Source of the DNA: Archaeoglobi archaeon
GTDB taxonomy: Archaea > Halobacteriota > Archaeoglobi > Archaeoglobales > Archaeoglobaceae
Direction: 5' to 3'
DNA: 44,985 nucleotides
NCBI GenBank assembly: GCA_029259335.1
Contig: JAPDIY010000002.1
Coordinates: 1-44,985 of the forward strand
In this document: positions 34,663-43,704 of the stretch, one piece after another
Numbering within the stretch: position 1 is the stretch's first letter
How the letters are laid out: the number at the start of each line of letters is the position of its first letter
Program-made: the position numbers and the translations under genes
Notes under the pieces: model-generated
The model's input: the letters and a program-made list of their open reading frames with translations, nothing else
Told to the model about the DNA's origin: nothing
Databases searched by the model: none

Positions 34663-36990
34663 ATGGACAGAATTGAAAAACTCGTTAAAAACGTGACCAA
34701 GCCTGCAAGACTCAGCATCGAAAGAGCCAAGCTCTACACAGACTCAATGAAGCAGACTGAAGGAGAGGCAATGATTATAAGACATGCAAAAGCTCTGAAG
34801 AATGTTCTGGAGAATATTCCGATTCAGATTCTCGACGGCGAGCTTATTGCTGGAACCATGCTTCCGAACCCTCCCGGAGCGATTGTTTTCCCTGAAGGTG
34901 TAGGGTTGAGGCTCATAAATGAACTTGATTCCCTGCCCACGAGAGAGACCAACAGGTTGCTTGTTGACGAGGAGGATGCAAGGATTCTCAAGGAGGAGAT
35001 AGCTCCCTACTGGCAGAAGAGAACGATTGAAGCCTTTGCGTATCCATTAATGCCCGATGTAATGAGCATTCTTTACACGGGCTCGGTCTTCGTTCTGACA
35101 GAACTGGCGGGAATATCCCATGTAGCGATAAACTATCCCTACCTGATGAGGAGGGGATTCAGGTGGTTTCTGGAAGAGAGCGAGAGGAGACTGAAGGAGC
35201 TTGAGGAGAATGGGGCTTATGAGGGAGACAAATATGCCTTCTATCAGGCAGCAAGAATAGTTTCGGAGGCAATGATTAACTACGGGAGGAGATACGCAGA
35301 GCTTGCGGAAAAACTCGCTGAGGAGGTTGACGATGAGGCGAGAAAGGAGGAGCTTTTAAAGATGGCGGAGATCTGCAGAAAGGTTCCGGCTGAAAAGCCA
35401 GAAAGTTTCTGGGAGGCTGTGCAGTTTCTGTGGCTTGTGCAATCTGCTCTACATCAGGAGAATTACGAGCAAGCTATTTCGATGGGTAGGATTGACCAGT
35501 ACCTCTTTCCATACTACTACAAGGATCTGAAGGAAGGGAAGATTGATAAAGAGCGAGCGTTTGAAATTCTTGCGAATCTCTGGGTGAAGACTAACGAGAT
35601 TGTCCCACCATTCGACTCCTTGCTTGAGCAGTTCTTCAGCGGTCAGACGACCAATCAGGCTCTGACGATCGGTGGATGCGATATTTACGGAAGAGATGCC
35701 ACCAACGATCTGACGTATCTCATGCTTGAAGTTACGGACAGATTGAGGCTGAGGCAGCCAAATGTGCACGTGAGGATCAGCAAAAGGATGCCTGAGGATT
35801 TCCTGAACAGGCTTGCTGAGGTAATAGCTTCAGGATGTAATGCTGTGGCTCTGTTCCATGACGATGTTGCGGTTGAGGCTCTCAGAATGGCTGGGGTAAG
35901 CGATGAAGATGCGTGGAACTACACCACGGTTGGCTGTGTGGAAATTGCACCTTTCGGCAACAGCTTCACATCAAGCGATGCTGCGCTCATAAACGTCACC
36001 AAAGCTCTGGAATATGCCATGAATGAAGGAAGAGACATGCAGCTCGATTACGAGTTTGGTGTCAGGACTGAAAAGCCTAAAACTCTCGGAGAACTGATTG
36101 AAAACTTCAGGAAGCAGCTTTCCCACATCATAGGGCTCGTCGTCAAGGGGTGCAACGTTCTCGGTTACGCCAATGCGGAAGTTAAACCCACACCTCTTCT
36201 GTCGCTCTGTATCGAAGACTGCTTTGACGCTGGTAGGGATGTGACGAGGGGTGGAGCGAGATACAACTTCACGGGAATACAGGCTGTTGGTGTTGCTGAT
36301 GTGGGCGACTCGTTTGCGGCGATTGAAAGGGCTTTGGAAGCCGGATACTCGATGGATGAGATAATCGAGGCTTGCAAGAGAAACTTCATTGACTATGAGG
36401 AGCTTTACAGAATCCTGAACGAAAGTCCAAAGTACGGTAACGATGACGGTGAGGCAGATGAATACACGAGAATGGTTCTCGAATATTACAGTGATGAAGT
36501 GAACAGATACAGAAACTTCAGAGGAGGACATTTCGCTGCAGGATGCTACCCGATGACCACCAACGTGGGATTTGGGTTCTTCACCCCCGCCTTACCGTCC
36601 GGCCGGAAAAGTGGTGAAGCTTTGAATCCCGGTGTTAGCCCATCAACTGGGAAAGACAGGGAAGGTGTTACCGCCGTGATAAAGTCAGCATCGAAAATAA
36701 ATTATGCGAAGCTGCCCAACGGTGCTTCGCTAACAGTAAACCTGAGTGATGATGTTCTTGGGCCGAAAGGTGTTGAGGTTGTGAAAGCCCTGATTAAGGG
36801 CTTCATGGATCTGGGCTGCATGCACATTCAATTCAACATCCTGAAAGCCGATGTTCTAAGAAAAGCGCAGGAGGAGCCGGAGAAATACAGGTGGCTTCTC
36901 GTGAGAGTTGCTGGCTGGAGTGCCTATTTCGTGGAACTCTCAAAGCCTGTGCAGAATGAAATAATTCGCAGGATTTCGTGCAGGATATGA
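34663..36990 (+). CDS. pflD: glycyl radical enzyme (PflD type)
   Basis: This 775-residue oxygen-sensitive radical enzyme is of the pyruvate formate-lyase/diol dehydratase superfamily. The thiyl cysteine is Cys425 in VGCVEIAP, next to Glu427, and the radical glycine is Gly751 in RVAGWSAYF. The Cys-Val-Glu motif excludes true pyruvate formate-lyase, which has two adjacent cysteines, and points to eliminases such as glycerol/diol dehydratase or choline lyase. However, Ile follows Glu where those have Pro, and Trp replaces the usual Tyr after the radical glycine. The substrate is therefore unassigned. The last bases overlap its activase gene as ATGA. An AAATTTAAG box lies about 30 bases before the ATG. 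Confidence 0.92.
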   Translation: MDRIEKLVKNVTKPARLSIERAKLYTDSMKQTEGEAMIIRHAKALKNVLENIPIQILDGELIAGTMLPNPPGAIVFPEGVGLRLINELDSLPTRETNRLLVDEEDARILKEEIAPYWQKRTIEAFAYPLMPDVMSILYTGSVFVLTELAGISHVAINYPYLMRRGFRWFLEESERRLKELEENGAYEGDKYAFYQAARIVSEAMINYGRRYAELAEKLAEEVDDEARKEELLKMAEICRKVPAEKPESFWEAVQFLWLVQSALHQENYEQAISMGRIDQYLFPYYYKDLKEGKIDKERAFEILANLWVKTNEIVPPFDSLLEQFFSGQTTNQALTIGGCDIYGRDATNDLTYLMLEVTDRLRLRQPNVHVRISKRMPEDFLNRLAEVIASGCNAVALFHDDVAVEALRMAGVSDEDAWNYTTVGCVEIAPFGNSFTSSDAALINVTKALEYAMNEGRDMQLDYEFGVRTEKPKTLGELIENFRKQLSHIIGLVVKGCNVLGYANAEVKPTPLLSLCIEDCFDAGRDVTRGGARYNFTGIQAVGVADVGDSFAAIERALEAGYSMDEIIEACKRNFIDYEELYRILNESPKYGNDDGEADEYTRMVLEYYSDEVNRYRNFRGGHFAAGCYPMTTNVGFGFFTPALPSGRKSGEALNPGVSPSTGKDREGVTAVIKSASKINYAKLPNGASLTVNLSDDVLGPKGVEVVKALIKGFMDLGCMHIQFNILKADVLRKAQEEPEKYRWLLVRVAGWSAYFVELSKPVQNEIIRRISCRI

Positions 36991-37898
36991 AGGGCAGGAT
37001 ATTCAGGATACAGAGGTTCTCGATCCACGATGGCTACGGTATAAGGACGACGGTTTTCTTCAAGGGCTGCCCTCTGAGGTGTATCTGGTGCCACAATCCT
37101 GAGTCGCAGAAGTTTGAGAGGGAGATATGCTACAAGGCTGAAAAATGCCTCTCATGCTACGAATGCGTTGAAGCCTGCGAGAGGGGAGCGATTACGGTGG
37201 GGAACGATGAGATGGATATAGACAGGGAGCGATGTGATGGCTGCGGAAAGTGCGTTGAGGTATGCAGAGGAGGAGCACTGGAACTGTTCGGGATGGATGT
37301 CACAGTCGACGATGTTATCTCCGTCGTTGAGAAGGACAGGGTGTTTTATGAGAGCTCAGGTGGTGGCGTAACCTTTTCCGGCGGTGAGCCTTATTTCCAG
37401 CCTGACTTTCTCCTTTCTCTGCTGAAAGCCTGCAAGAGCAGAGGAATAAGCACCGCTGTTGACACTTCTGGTTACGCGAACTGGGAAGTAATGGAAAAAA
37501 CGCTGCCTTTCGTGGACTTCTTTCTCTACGATCTGAAAGATTGCAGGAGCGATAGACACAGAGAAATGTGCGGAGCCGGAAATGAACTCATCCTCTCAAA
37601 CCTCAGGAAGCTTGTTGATGCTGGAATGGAGGTTATTGTTAGAATACCGGTTGTTCCGGGATATAATTTTGAAGAAGGAGATTTTGAATGTTATTTTAGA
37701 ATACTGGAAAATGTAGGAGTGGATAGAGTGGATATTCTACCGTATCATTCCCTCGCAAGAGACAAGTACAGATGGCTGGGCAGAGAGTACATGCTGGAGA
37801 TGCCAAAAATGGCTGAAAAAGCTAAGAATACGGCCACGGAATTTGCGGAATTCCTTGAGAAGAAGGGGCTGAGAGTCACTCTAGGAGGATATTTTTAG
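36987..37898 (+). CDS. pflC: glycyl radical enzyme activase (radical SAM)
   Basis: This enzyme generates the glycyl radical on the upstream enzyme using S-adenosylmethionine. The 303-residue protein has the radical SAM triad CPLRCIWC (Cys28, Cys32, Cys35), then an inserted two-cluster ferredoxin domain (Cys54, 57, 60, 64 and Cys83, 86, 89, 93), and GGVTFSGGEP. The ferredoxin insert is typical of eliminase-type activases rather than the pyruvate formate-lyase activase. I choose the ATG overlapping the pflD stop; a GTG three codons earlier exists. Confidence 0.93.
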   Translation: MKGRIFRIQRFSIHDGYGIRTTVFFKGCPLRCIWCHNPESQKFEREICYKAEKCLSCYECVEACERGAITVGNDEMDIDRERCDGCGKCVEVCRGGALELFGMDVTVDDVISVVEKDRVFYESSGGGVTFSGGEPYFQPDFLLSLLKACKSRGISTAVDTSGYANWEVMEKTLPFVDFFLYDLKDCRSDRHREMCGAGNELILSNLRKLVDAGMEVIVRIPVVPGYNFEEGDFECYFRILENVGVDRVDILPYHSLARDKYRWLGREYMLEMPKMAEKAKNTATEFAEFLEKKGLRVTLGGYF

Positions 37899-37971
37899 CC
37901 GTATATAATTTTATACTTTTTTTAAATTAACTTGGAAAAAGTTAATATTTCTGCAGATTCTTTCACTGCTG
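37899..37971 (+). promoter_or_regulatory. intergenic region with T tract and TATA-like element
   Basis: After the activase stop come an A/T-rich TATAATTTTATAC and a run of seven T (37917-37923), suitable for termination. GTTAATATTT at about 37939-37948 lies some 25-30 bases before the AMP phosphorylase start and could be its TATA box. Confidence 0.4.
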
Positions 37972-39483
37972 ATGAAGTTTAAGGCAAAAGTACTACCGCT
38001 CAGGACAGAAAGGGTAGCGGTCGTACTGAGTCATGATGATGCCGCCGAACTCGGCTTACTGCCCGGAGATAGGGTCAAGGTAACCGTAGATAGAAGGTCT
38101 TTCGTAGCTGAGGTCGAAATCGCCACGGAATTTGTGAATCCCGGAGAAGCGGGAGTGTGCAGTTTCACTGCTGAAAGGTGTAGTATTGAAGAAAGATGCG
38201 AGGTTGAGATCGTCCCCTTTGCGAGACCAAAATCTGTTGAGTATATTCGAAAGAAACTTGACGGCCATAGATATGAGAGAATCGAAATCGGACAGATTAT
38301 AAAGGATATCTCAGATGGCATTTTGAGCGATATTGAGATGGCAGCCTTTATTCTCGCCAACGAGATTGTCGGGATGCAGGATGACGAAGTGCAGTGGATG
38401 GTAGAGGCGATGGTTGAAAATGGAGAGAGGGTGAGTTTTGACAGAGGGAGTGTTGTTGACACTCACAGCATCGGCGGTGTACCGGGCAACAGATATTCGA
38501 TGATCACCGTTCCTACCGTAGCAGCAGCAGGACTTTTAATACCAAAAACGGCGAGCAGAGCCATAACCTCAGCCAGCGGTACTGCTGATACAATGGAGGT
38601 TCTGGCAGATGTAAATCTGAGTGTTGATGAGATAAAGGAAATAACCGAAAGGGTTGGAGGGGTTATAGCTTGGAATGCCGCTGCAGGAATAGCTCCCGCG
38701 GATGAGCAGATAATAAGAGTAGAGTACCAGCTTGAAATTAGCCCGAAACCACATTTAATGGCGAGCTTGCTTGCTAAAAAGCTCGGAGGTGGGGCAAAAT
38801 TCATAGCAATTGACATTCCCATTGGTAGAGGGGCTAAAATAGAGAATATCGATCTGGGAAGGAGTTTTGCCAGCTCTTTCATGGAAATCGGGAGGAAGCT
38901 GAACCTCAAGGTCGCTGCAACTCTCAGTGATGGAAGTCAGCCCTTAGGCAATGCAATAGGACCAGCTCTTGAAGCCAGAGAGGTTTTAAAAGCTATGGAG
39001 GAAAGAAAATGGGGCGATTTGGTTGAAAAATCACTCGGAATAGCAGGAATACTGTTCGAGATGACTGGTGTAGCAACAAACGGCTATATGCATGCGAGAA
39101 AGATATTCGAGAATGGCAAGACCCTCGAAAAGTTCAGAGAAATAGTGGCTGCACAGGGAGGGGATGAGAACGTTAGGGCTGATGACATTCCTATTGGGGA
39201 TAAGACCTACACTCTTGAAGCTGCAAAGGACGGGTATGTGAGGGAGATTGATGTTGCCGTTCTGAATGAAATTGCAAGAACGGCTGGAGCACCAAAGGAT
39301 AAAGGAGCTGGAGTTTACGTACATAAGAAAAGGGGAGAGGTTGTAAAAGCCGGAGACCCTCTGCTGACGATATACGCTGAGAAGGAGTGGAAGCTGGACA
39401 ATGCAATTGAGGTTGCGACGGCTGAAAGGCCAATAGTTGTCTCCGGCATGGTACTTGAGGTTTATGGCAGAAGGGGTGTTTGA
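37972..39483 (+). CDS. deoA: AMP phosphorylase
   Basis: This archaeal phosphorylase splits AMP and phosphate to adenine and ribose 1,5-bisphosphate, which a type III RuBisCO pathway turns into 3-phosphoglycerate. The 503-residue length, with an extra N-terminal domain (KAKVLPLRTERVAVVLSHDDA) before the thymidine-phosphorylase-like core, separates it from bacterial thymidine phosphorylase. DTHSIGGVPGNRYSMITVPT and ASRAITSASGTADTMEVLA are the phosphate and nucleoside binding regions. The isomerase and RuBisCO genes are not in the window. The end lies one base before the chosen citrate synthase start. Confidence 0.93.
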   Translation: MKFKAKVLPLRTERVAVVLSHDDAAELGLLPGDRVKVTVDRRSFVAEVEIATEFVNPGEAGVCSFTAERCSIEERCEVEIVPFARPKSVEYIRKKLDGHRYERIEIGQIIKDISDGILSDIEMAAFILANEIVGMQDDEVQWMVEAMVENGERVSFDRGSVVDTHSIGGVPGNRYSMITVPTVAAAGLLIPKTASRAITSASGTADTMEVLADVNLSVDEIKEITERVGGVIAWNAAAGIAPADEQIIRVEYQLEISPKPHLMASLLAKKLGGGAKFIAIDIPIGRGAKIENIDLGRSFASSFMEIGRKLNLKVAATLSDGSQPLGNAIGPALEAREVLKAMEERKWGDLVEKSLGIAGILFEMTGVATNGYMHARKIFENGKTLEKFREIVAAQGGDENVRADDIPIGDKTYTLEAAKDGYVREIDVAVLNEIARTAGAPKDKGAGVYVHKKRGEVVKAGDPLLTIYAEKEWKLDNAIEVATAERPIVVSGMVLEVYGRRGV

Positions 39484-39484
39484 A

Positions 39485-40603
39485 ATGAGAGGAGGACTGG
39501 AAGATGTTGTTGCATGCGAAACGAAAATATCCAGAATCGAGCTTGTTGATGGAAGGGGTATTCTCGAATACAGAGGTTACGATATAAGAGATCTGGCGAG
39601 AAAGTCCAGTTATGAAGAGGTGGCTTACTTACTTCTTTACGGTGAGCTACCGAAAAAGTATGAACTTCAGGATTTCAAAATTGAACTTGCGGAAAGAAGG
39701 GAACTGCCACCGCAGATAATAGGGCTGCTGACGCATTTACCCCCCTACACCCATCCAATGGTGGTCTTGAGAACCTCAACAAGCTACCTCGGTTCGCTCG
39801 ATAAGAAAATAGATATCAAAACAAGAGAGGAGAACTTCAACAAAGCAAAGAACTTAATCGCAAAATTCCCGACGATAATTGCATACTATCAGAGGATAAG
39901 AACCGGGAGAAATATAATACCTCCAACTCTTGAGCTGGGCCATGCTGCCAATTTTCTGTACATGCTCACCGGTGAAGAGCCGAGCAGGACGGCTGAAAGG
40001 GCGCTTGATATGGATCTGATTCTTCACGCTGAGCATGAACTCAACGCCTCGACATTTGCGGCAAGAATTGCAGCATCAACGCTTGCAGATATGTATGCGT
40101 GCATCGTTGCAGCAACGGGAACTCTGATGGGTCCGCTGCATGGTGGGGCAGCACAGGAAGTTATGAAAATGCTGAGGGAAGTGGCATCGCCGAGAAGGGC
40201 CGAGGAGTACGTACTGAAAAAGATAGAGAAGGGGGAGAGGATAATGGGCTTCGGACACAGGGTTTACAGAGGGATTATCGATCCGAGGGCAGAATTGCTG
40301 AAGAAACTTGCCAAAAAGCTTGCGGCAGAGGGAACATCGAGATGGTTTGAAATAAGCGAAGCAATTGCCAAAGCAGCGTACAAGCACAAGAAATTACTGC
40401 CAAATGTCGACTTCTACTCAGCGAGCGTTTATGCCAATCTTGGAATTCCGGATGATCTGTTTATCAACATCTTTGCAATGGGGAGAATCACGGGCTGGAC
40501 AGCTCATGTGATCGAGCAGTACGAGAATAACAGGCTGATAAGGCCAAGAGCGAAGTATGTGGGAGAAATAGAGAGGAAGTTTGTTCCCCTTTCGGAAAGA
40601 TAA
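39485..40603 (+). CDS. gltA: citrate synthase
   Basis: This enzyme condenses acetyl-CoA with oxaloacetate. The 372-residue archaeal/type I short form shows RGYDIRDLA near the start and catalytic regions LHAEHELNASTFAAR, GPLHGGAAQEVM and GFGHRVYRG. I place the start at ATG 39485 because the family N-terminus normally begins at about GGLEDVVA and GGGGTG lies 7 bases upstream. An ATG at 39464, overlapping the previous gene, is an alternative. 2-Methylcitrate synthase activity cannot be excluded. Confidence 0.93.
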   Translation: MRGGLEDVVACETKISRIELVDGRGILEYRGYDIRDLARKSSYEEVAYLLLYGELPKKYELQDFKIELAERRELPPQIIGLLTHLPPYTHPMVVLRTSTSYLGSLDKKIDIKTREENFNKAKNLIAKFPTIIAYYQRIRTGRNIIPPTLELGHAANFLYMLTGEEPSRTAERALDMDLILHAEHELNASTFAARIAASTLADMYACIVAATGTLMGPLHGGAAQEVMKMLREVASPRRAEEYVLKKIEKGERIMGFGHRVYRGIIDPRAELLKKLAKKLAAEGTSRWFEISEAIAKAAYKHKKLLPNVDFYSASVYANLGIPDDLFINIFAMGRITGWTAHVIEQYENNRLIRPRAKYVGEIERKFVPLSER

Positions 40604-40608
40604 TGGAA

Positions 40609-40617
40609 AGGTTTATT
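40609..40617 (+). promoter_or_regulatory. TATA-like element before the uL16 gene
   Basis: GGTTTATTT lies about 28 bases before the uL16 ATG, just after the citrate synthase stop. The gene also has GGGGTGG 4-10 bases before the ATG, so it may have both a promoter and a ribosome site. Confidence 0.35.
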
Positions 40618-40641
40618 TGACATAACGAAGTGGGGTGGAGC

Positions 40642-41166
40642 ATGGCAAGAAAACCAGCGAGGATGTGGAGGAGGCTTGAAAGACCTTATACAAGGATTGA
40701 GTATATAGATGGCGTTCCGGGAACGAGAGTCAGGATGTTCGACATGGGGAACAAGAGTGCCGACTTCCCCGTCATGGTCACACTTGTTGCTAAGGAAGCG
40801 GTGCAGATAAGAGAGAACGCTCTTGAGGCAGCAAGAGTTGTTGCTAACAAGTACGTTGCGAGAACTGCTGGAAGCAGCAACTACAAACTGAAGCTCCGCA
40901 TCTTCCCCCACCACATTCTGAGGGAGCACAAGATGGCTGTTGGTGCTGGAGCTGACAGAATTTCTCAGGGAATGAGAGCAGCATTTGGCAAACCGGTGGG
41001 TAGGGCCGCGAGAGTTAAGCCTGGCACGAAGATTATGTCCATCTGGGTCAAGCCAGAGCATTTTGAGATTGCAAAGGAGGCGTTGAGAAGGGCAGCGATG
41101 AAGATGCCAACACCAACGAAAATCGTGGTTGAGAAAGGCAGAGAACTGCTGAAGGGCAAAGTCTGA
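40642..41166 (+). CDS. rpl10e: large-subunit ribosomal protein uL16 (L10e)
   Basis: This is the archaeal/eukaryotic L10e form of uL16, close to the peptidyl transferase centre. The 174-residue protein starts MARKPARMWRR and has RIFPHHILREHKMAVGAGADRISQGMRAAFGKPVG, the highly conserved rRNA-binding stretch, and KIMSIWVKPEHFEIAKEALRRAAMKMP. The start at 40642 follows a strong GGGGTGG site; an in-frame start four codons earlier would add MGWS and is less likely. Confidence 0.97.
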   Translation: MARKPARMWRRLERPYTRIEYIDGVPGTRVRMFDMGNKSADFPVMVTLVAKEAVQIRENALEAARVVANKYVARTAGSSNYKLKLRIFPHHILREHKMAVGAGADRISQGMRAAFGKPVGRAARVKPGTKIMSIWVKPEHFEIAKEALRRAAMKMPTPTKIVVEKGRELLKGKV

Positions 41167-41224
41167 TTTTATTCACTTACCTTACATCAGACAAACTTAT
41201 TTTGAGTTTGGTTTACTTTTTTCG

Positions 41225-42661
41225 ATGCCATCCTTGATGGTTGGAGGTGCAACAAGCAGCGCAGGGAAGAGTCTGATAGCTGCTGCACTTTGTAGAATTC
41301 TTGCGAAAAGGGGCTATGATGTGGCCCCTTTCAAGGCTCAGAACATGAGTCTCAATTCCTATGTTACCAAGAACGGGAAGGAGATTGCAATAGCCCAAGC
41401 ATATCAGGCCTTTGCCGCTGGCATAGAGCCTGATGAGCGTATGAATCCAATACTGCTGAAGCCGAAGGGGAAGTTTATTTCGCAGCTTGTGGTTATGGGT
41501 GAGGCTGTTGGGGATGTGGATTCGCGAAATTATTACGGGAACAAGGTTGAATGGCTGAAAAAGGTGGTTGAGGACGCTTACACCAGCCTTGCTGAAGAGT
41601 ACGAGGTCATTGTCATTGAGGGAGCAGGAGGGATGGCCGAGATAAACCTCTACGAGAGGGATCTGGCAAACATACATATTGCGAGGTTTGCGATGCCAGA
41701 TATAATCATCGTTGGAGATATTGATAGAGGTGGAGTTTTTGCATCCCTGTTTGGAACCTACTCCCTTTTACCGGATGATGTCAGAGCAATGGTAAAAGGA
41801 TTCATTATAAACCGGCTGAGAGGAAGAGAGGACGTACTTTACAGTGGGATAAAGCAGCTTGAAGAGATGACGTGTGTTCCCGTCCTGGGAGTTTTGCCCT
41901 ACCTCGAATACAGCTTTCCGTCCGAGGATTCGCTGAACATCGAGGTGTGGGAAAATGGTAACCACAACTTCCAGCCAGTTGGCATTGTAAGGCTGCCAAG
42001 GGTTTCCAACTTCACGGATTTCGAATTTATGAGAGAATACACAAGATTTCTAAATCTGAATTCGGGGCTTGATGGATGTGAGATTGTGATAATTCCGGGG
42101 ACAAAGGATACTATTGCGGATTTGGTTGAGCTGAAAAATTCGAGGCTTGGCGAGGAAATAGTTGAAAAAGCTGGAGAAATCCCAATTATCGGGATATGTG
42201 GTGGTTACCAGATGATGGGCAGAGAGCTGATTGACATGGGTGTGGAGCATGGTAAGCTGAGAGTTAGGGGGCTGGGCTTACTTGACGCAGTAACGAGGTT
42301 TGAGAAATACGAGAAGAGGACGGCTCAGGTTGTGAAGAGGGTTAATGGTGATGGGGTGATTCTGGACTGGATTGCAGGGCAGAAGGTGTGGGGATATGAA
42401 ATACACAAAGGAGTTACGGAGTCTGCGAGGCCGGTTTTTGAGGATGAAGGGTGTGTTAGCGAGGACGGGATGTGCTGGGGGACTTATTTACATGGGCTTT
42501 TCTGGAACGAGAACGTTCTGAAGGCTTTGGGCAAATATCTGGGGGTTAGGATCAAAAGGCAGGAGAACTGGGCGGACGTTATTGCGGGGGAAGTGGAGAA
42601 GAGGGTTGAACTGGGTGTAGTTATGGATGACCTTAATGTTAAGCTAGGTCAAACTATTTGA
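41225..42661 (+). CDS. cobQ: cobyric acid synthase
   Basis: This enzyme amidates four side chains of adenosyl-cobyrinate diamide using glutamine and ATP, in cobamide synthesis. The 478-residue protein has an N-terminal P-loop-like synthetase domain (GATSSAGKSLIAAAL, FKAQNMSLNSYVT, EGAGGMAEINLYERD) and a C-terminal class I-like amidotransferase domain with the nucleophile cysteine in GICGGYQMMG and a late YLHGLFWNE. The length is normal. No other cobamide gene is adjacent, which is common in archaea. Confidence 0.95.
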   Translation: MPSLMVGGATSSAGKSLIAAALCRILAKRGYDVAPFKAQNMSLNSYVTKNGKEIAIAQAYQAFAAGIEPDERMNPILLKPKGKFISQLVVMGEAVGDVDSRNYYGNKVEWLKKVVEDAYTSLAEEYEVIVIEGAGGMAEINLYERDLANIHIARFAMPDIIIVGDIDRGGVFASLFGTYSLLPDDVRAMVKGFIINRLRGREDVLYSGIKQLEEMTCVPVLGVLPYLEYSFPSEDSLNIEVWENGNHNFQPVGIVRLPRVSNFTDFEFMREYTRFLNLNSGLDGCEIVIIPGTKDTIADLVELKNSRLGEEIVEKAGEIPIIGICGGYQMMGRELIDMGVEHGKLRVRGLGLLDAVTRFEKYEKRTAQVVKRVNGDGVILDWIAGQKVWGYEIHKGVTESARPVFEDEGCVSEDGMCWGTYLHGLFWNENVLKALGKYLGVRIKRQENWADVIAGEVEKRVELGVVMDDLNVKLGQTI

Positions 42662-42810
42662 AAAATTTTGGTACAAGTTTTTAAAAGCTTTAGCCCTCTG
42701 CACGTTTGTTGAAAGCAGTTAAGATGTGGGGTAGTATGTAATATATCCACTTAAATCTCAAGTAACACCCGCAAAATGCTTACATCTCATCCAGTCATCC
42801 CAGCACACGA
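42662..42810. other. intergenic gap after cobQ
   Basis: This 149-base stretch between convergent cobQ and vapC has A/T tracts (for example GTTTTTAAAAGC near 42677-42688) but no open frame or structured RNA that I can identify. I see nothing beyond probable 3' ends. Confidence 0.3.
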
Positions 42811-43233
42811 TTAAAATTCATCCTCACCATCCAACAACGCAATCTCAAATCCCAAATCCTTTAACGGTGTAAAATCTTTGTCAAACGTTAAAATCTCCGC
42901 ATTTTCAGCACTGCAAGCTATTAAAACGTCCAAATCCGGAACACTCACGCCTCTAAGCATCAGCTCAGCGTTCACGTTGGAAGCTTTCCTCGCAGCATCC
43001 AAATCAATCGGAACCATTGTCAGATATTTCAGCATGTCCTCAACCACCATCATCTCCCTCGCATCACCATGCTTCTTCCACACGTAATTGGCTCCAGCAA
43101 GCAACTCGTAAACTGTGAGTGAACTGACGATTACATCCTCACACTCAGTCTTTCGCTTTTCTAAAGCATTCACAGCCTTCTTGTTACCTCTCCTGAGTTC
43201 AATCAGAAATGAAGTATCAAGCACAACTTTCAA
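42811..43233 (-). CDS. vapC: PIN-domain toxin, VapC type
   Basis: This 140-residue PIN ribonuclease is the toxin of a type II toxin-antitoxin pair that cleaves RNA. The acidic set is Asp6 (VVLDTSFL), Glu43 (VYELLAG), Asp100/Asp102 (VPDLDVLIA) and Asp118 (TFDKDF), all present, so it should be active. It overlaps the antitoxin gene by four bases and lies next to an insertion sequence. Confidence 0.88.
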   Translation of the reverse strand: MKVVLDTSFLIELRRGNKKAVNALEKRKTECEDVIVSSLTVYELLAGANYVWKKHGDAREMMVVEDMLKYLTMVPIDLDAARKASNVNAELMLRGVSVPDLDVLIACSAENAEILTFDKDFTPLKDLGFEIALLDGEDEF

Positions 43234-43442
43234 AATCTCACCTTGAAACTCCTCCTGATTTCCTTTGAGATTCTCTCAAGTTCATCCTCATAACCAGTTT
43301 TTTCGGCGGATTTTATCAGCATTTCAATCCTCTTTTCCACGTTTTTCTTTATCAGCTCGTCTATAACAGCACTGAAGCTCTTGCTCCCTTTAATCCTGAC
43401 AAGCTTCTCATAAACATCATCCGATATTGTTATGGTTTTCAT
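43230..43442 (-). CDS. vapB: antitoxin, VapB type
   Basis: This 70-residue protein has a ribbon-helix-helix-like N-terminus (KTITISDDVYEKLVRIKGSKSFSAVIDELI) typical of archaeal VapB partners, followed by a charged helix that would wrap the toxin. It comes first in the operon and ends inside the toxin start. It probably autoregulates through binding of the short upstream A/T-rich region. Confidence 0.85.
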   Translation of the reverse strand: MKTITISDDVYEKLVRIKGSKSFSAVIDELIKKNVEKRIEMLIKSAEKTGYEDELERISKEIRRSFKVRF

Positions 43443-43483
43443 GTTTCGTGTGTTGTAAATGAAATATAAAAACTGATCGGTTT

Positions 43484-43576
43484 ATGATTTGGCGTTGTTA
43501 CTGGAAGTTGGACGATAGAAAGAGAAAGTTAAATCAACTAATCATTCCAGAAGGGAAAGAAGAGCTATGCGGGTAG
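43484..43576 (+). other. short open frame of unknown status
   Basis: A 30-codon frame (MIWRCYWKLDDRKRKLNQLI and nine more residues) lies between vapB and the insertion sequence. A second fragment follows, KYFDELKMKLKKLEINRG, ending at 43650 just before the element. These may be remains of a small gene damaged before or by the insertion; no family is recognised. Confidence 0.2.
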
Positions 43577-43660
43577 TAATTTCAATAAGTCTTGAAATAT
43601 TTCGATGAATTAAAGATGAAGCTGAAGAAATTGGAGATCAATAGGGGGTGAAAAATTTAG

Positions 43661-43688
43661 AGTATTAGACAAAACATTTTTAACCAAT
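43661..43688 (+). repeat. left terminal inverted repeat
   Basis: The 28-base left end pairs with 44710-44737 on the opposite strand. The best blocks are AGTAT at the outer edge and TTTAACCAAT at the inner edge. Confidence 0.75.
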
Positions 43689-43704
43689 GAAATAAACTAT
43701 CTGC

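Noticed and set aside
39437-39484. Longer citrate synthase start
   Set aside because: The added residues overlap the end of AMP phosphorylase and lie before the usual family N-terminus; a good ribosome site precedes the later ATG.
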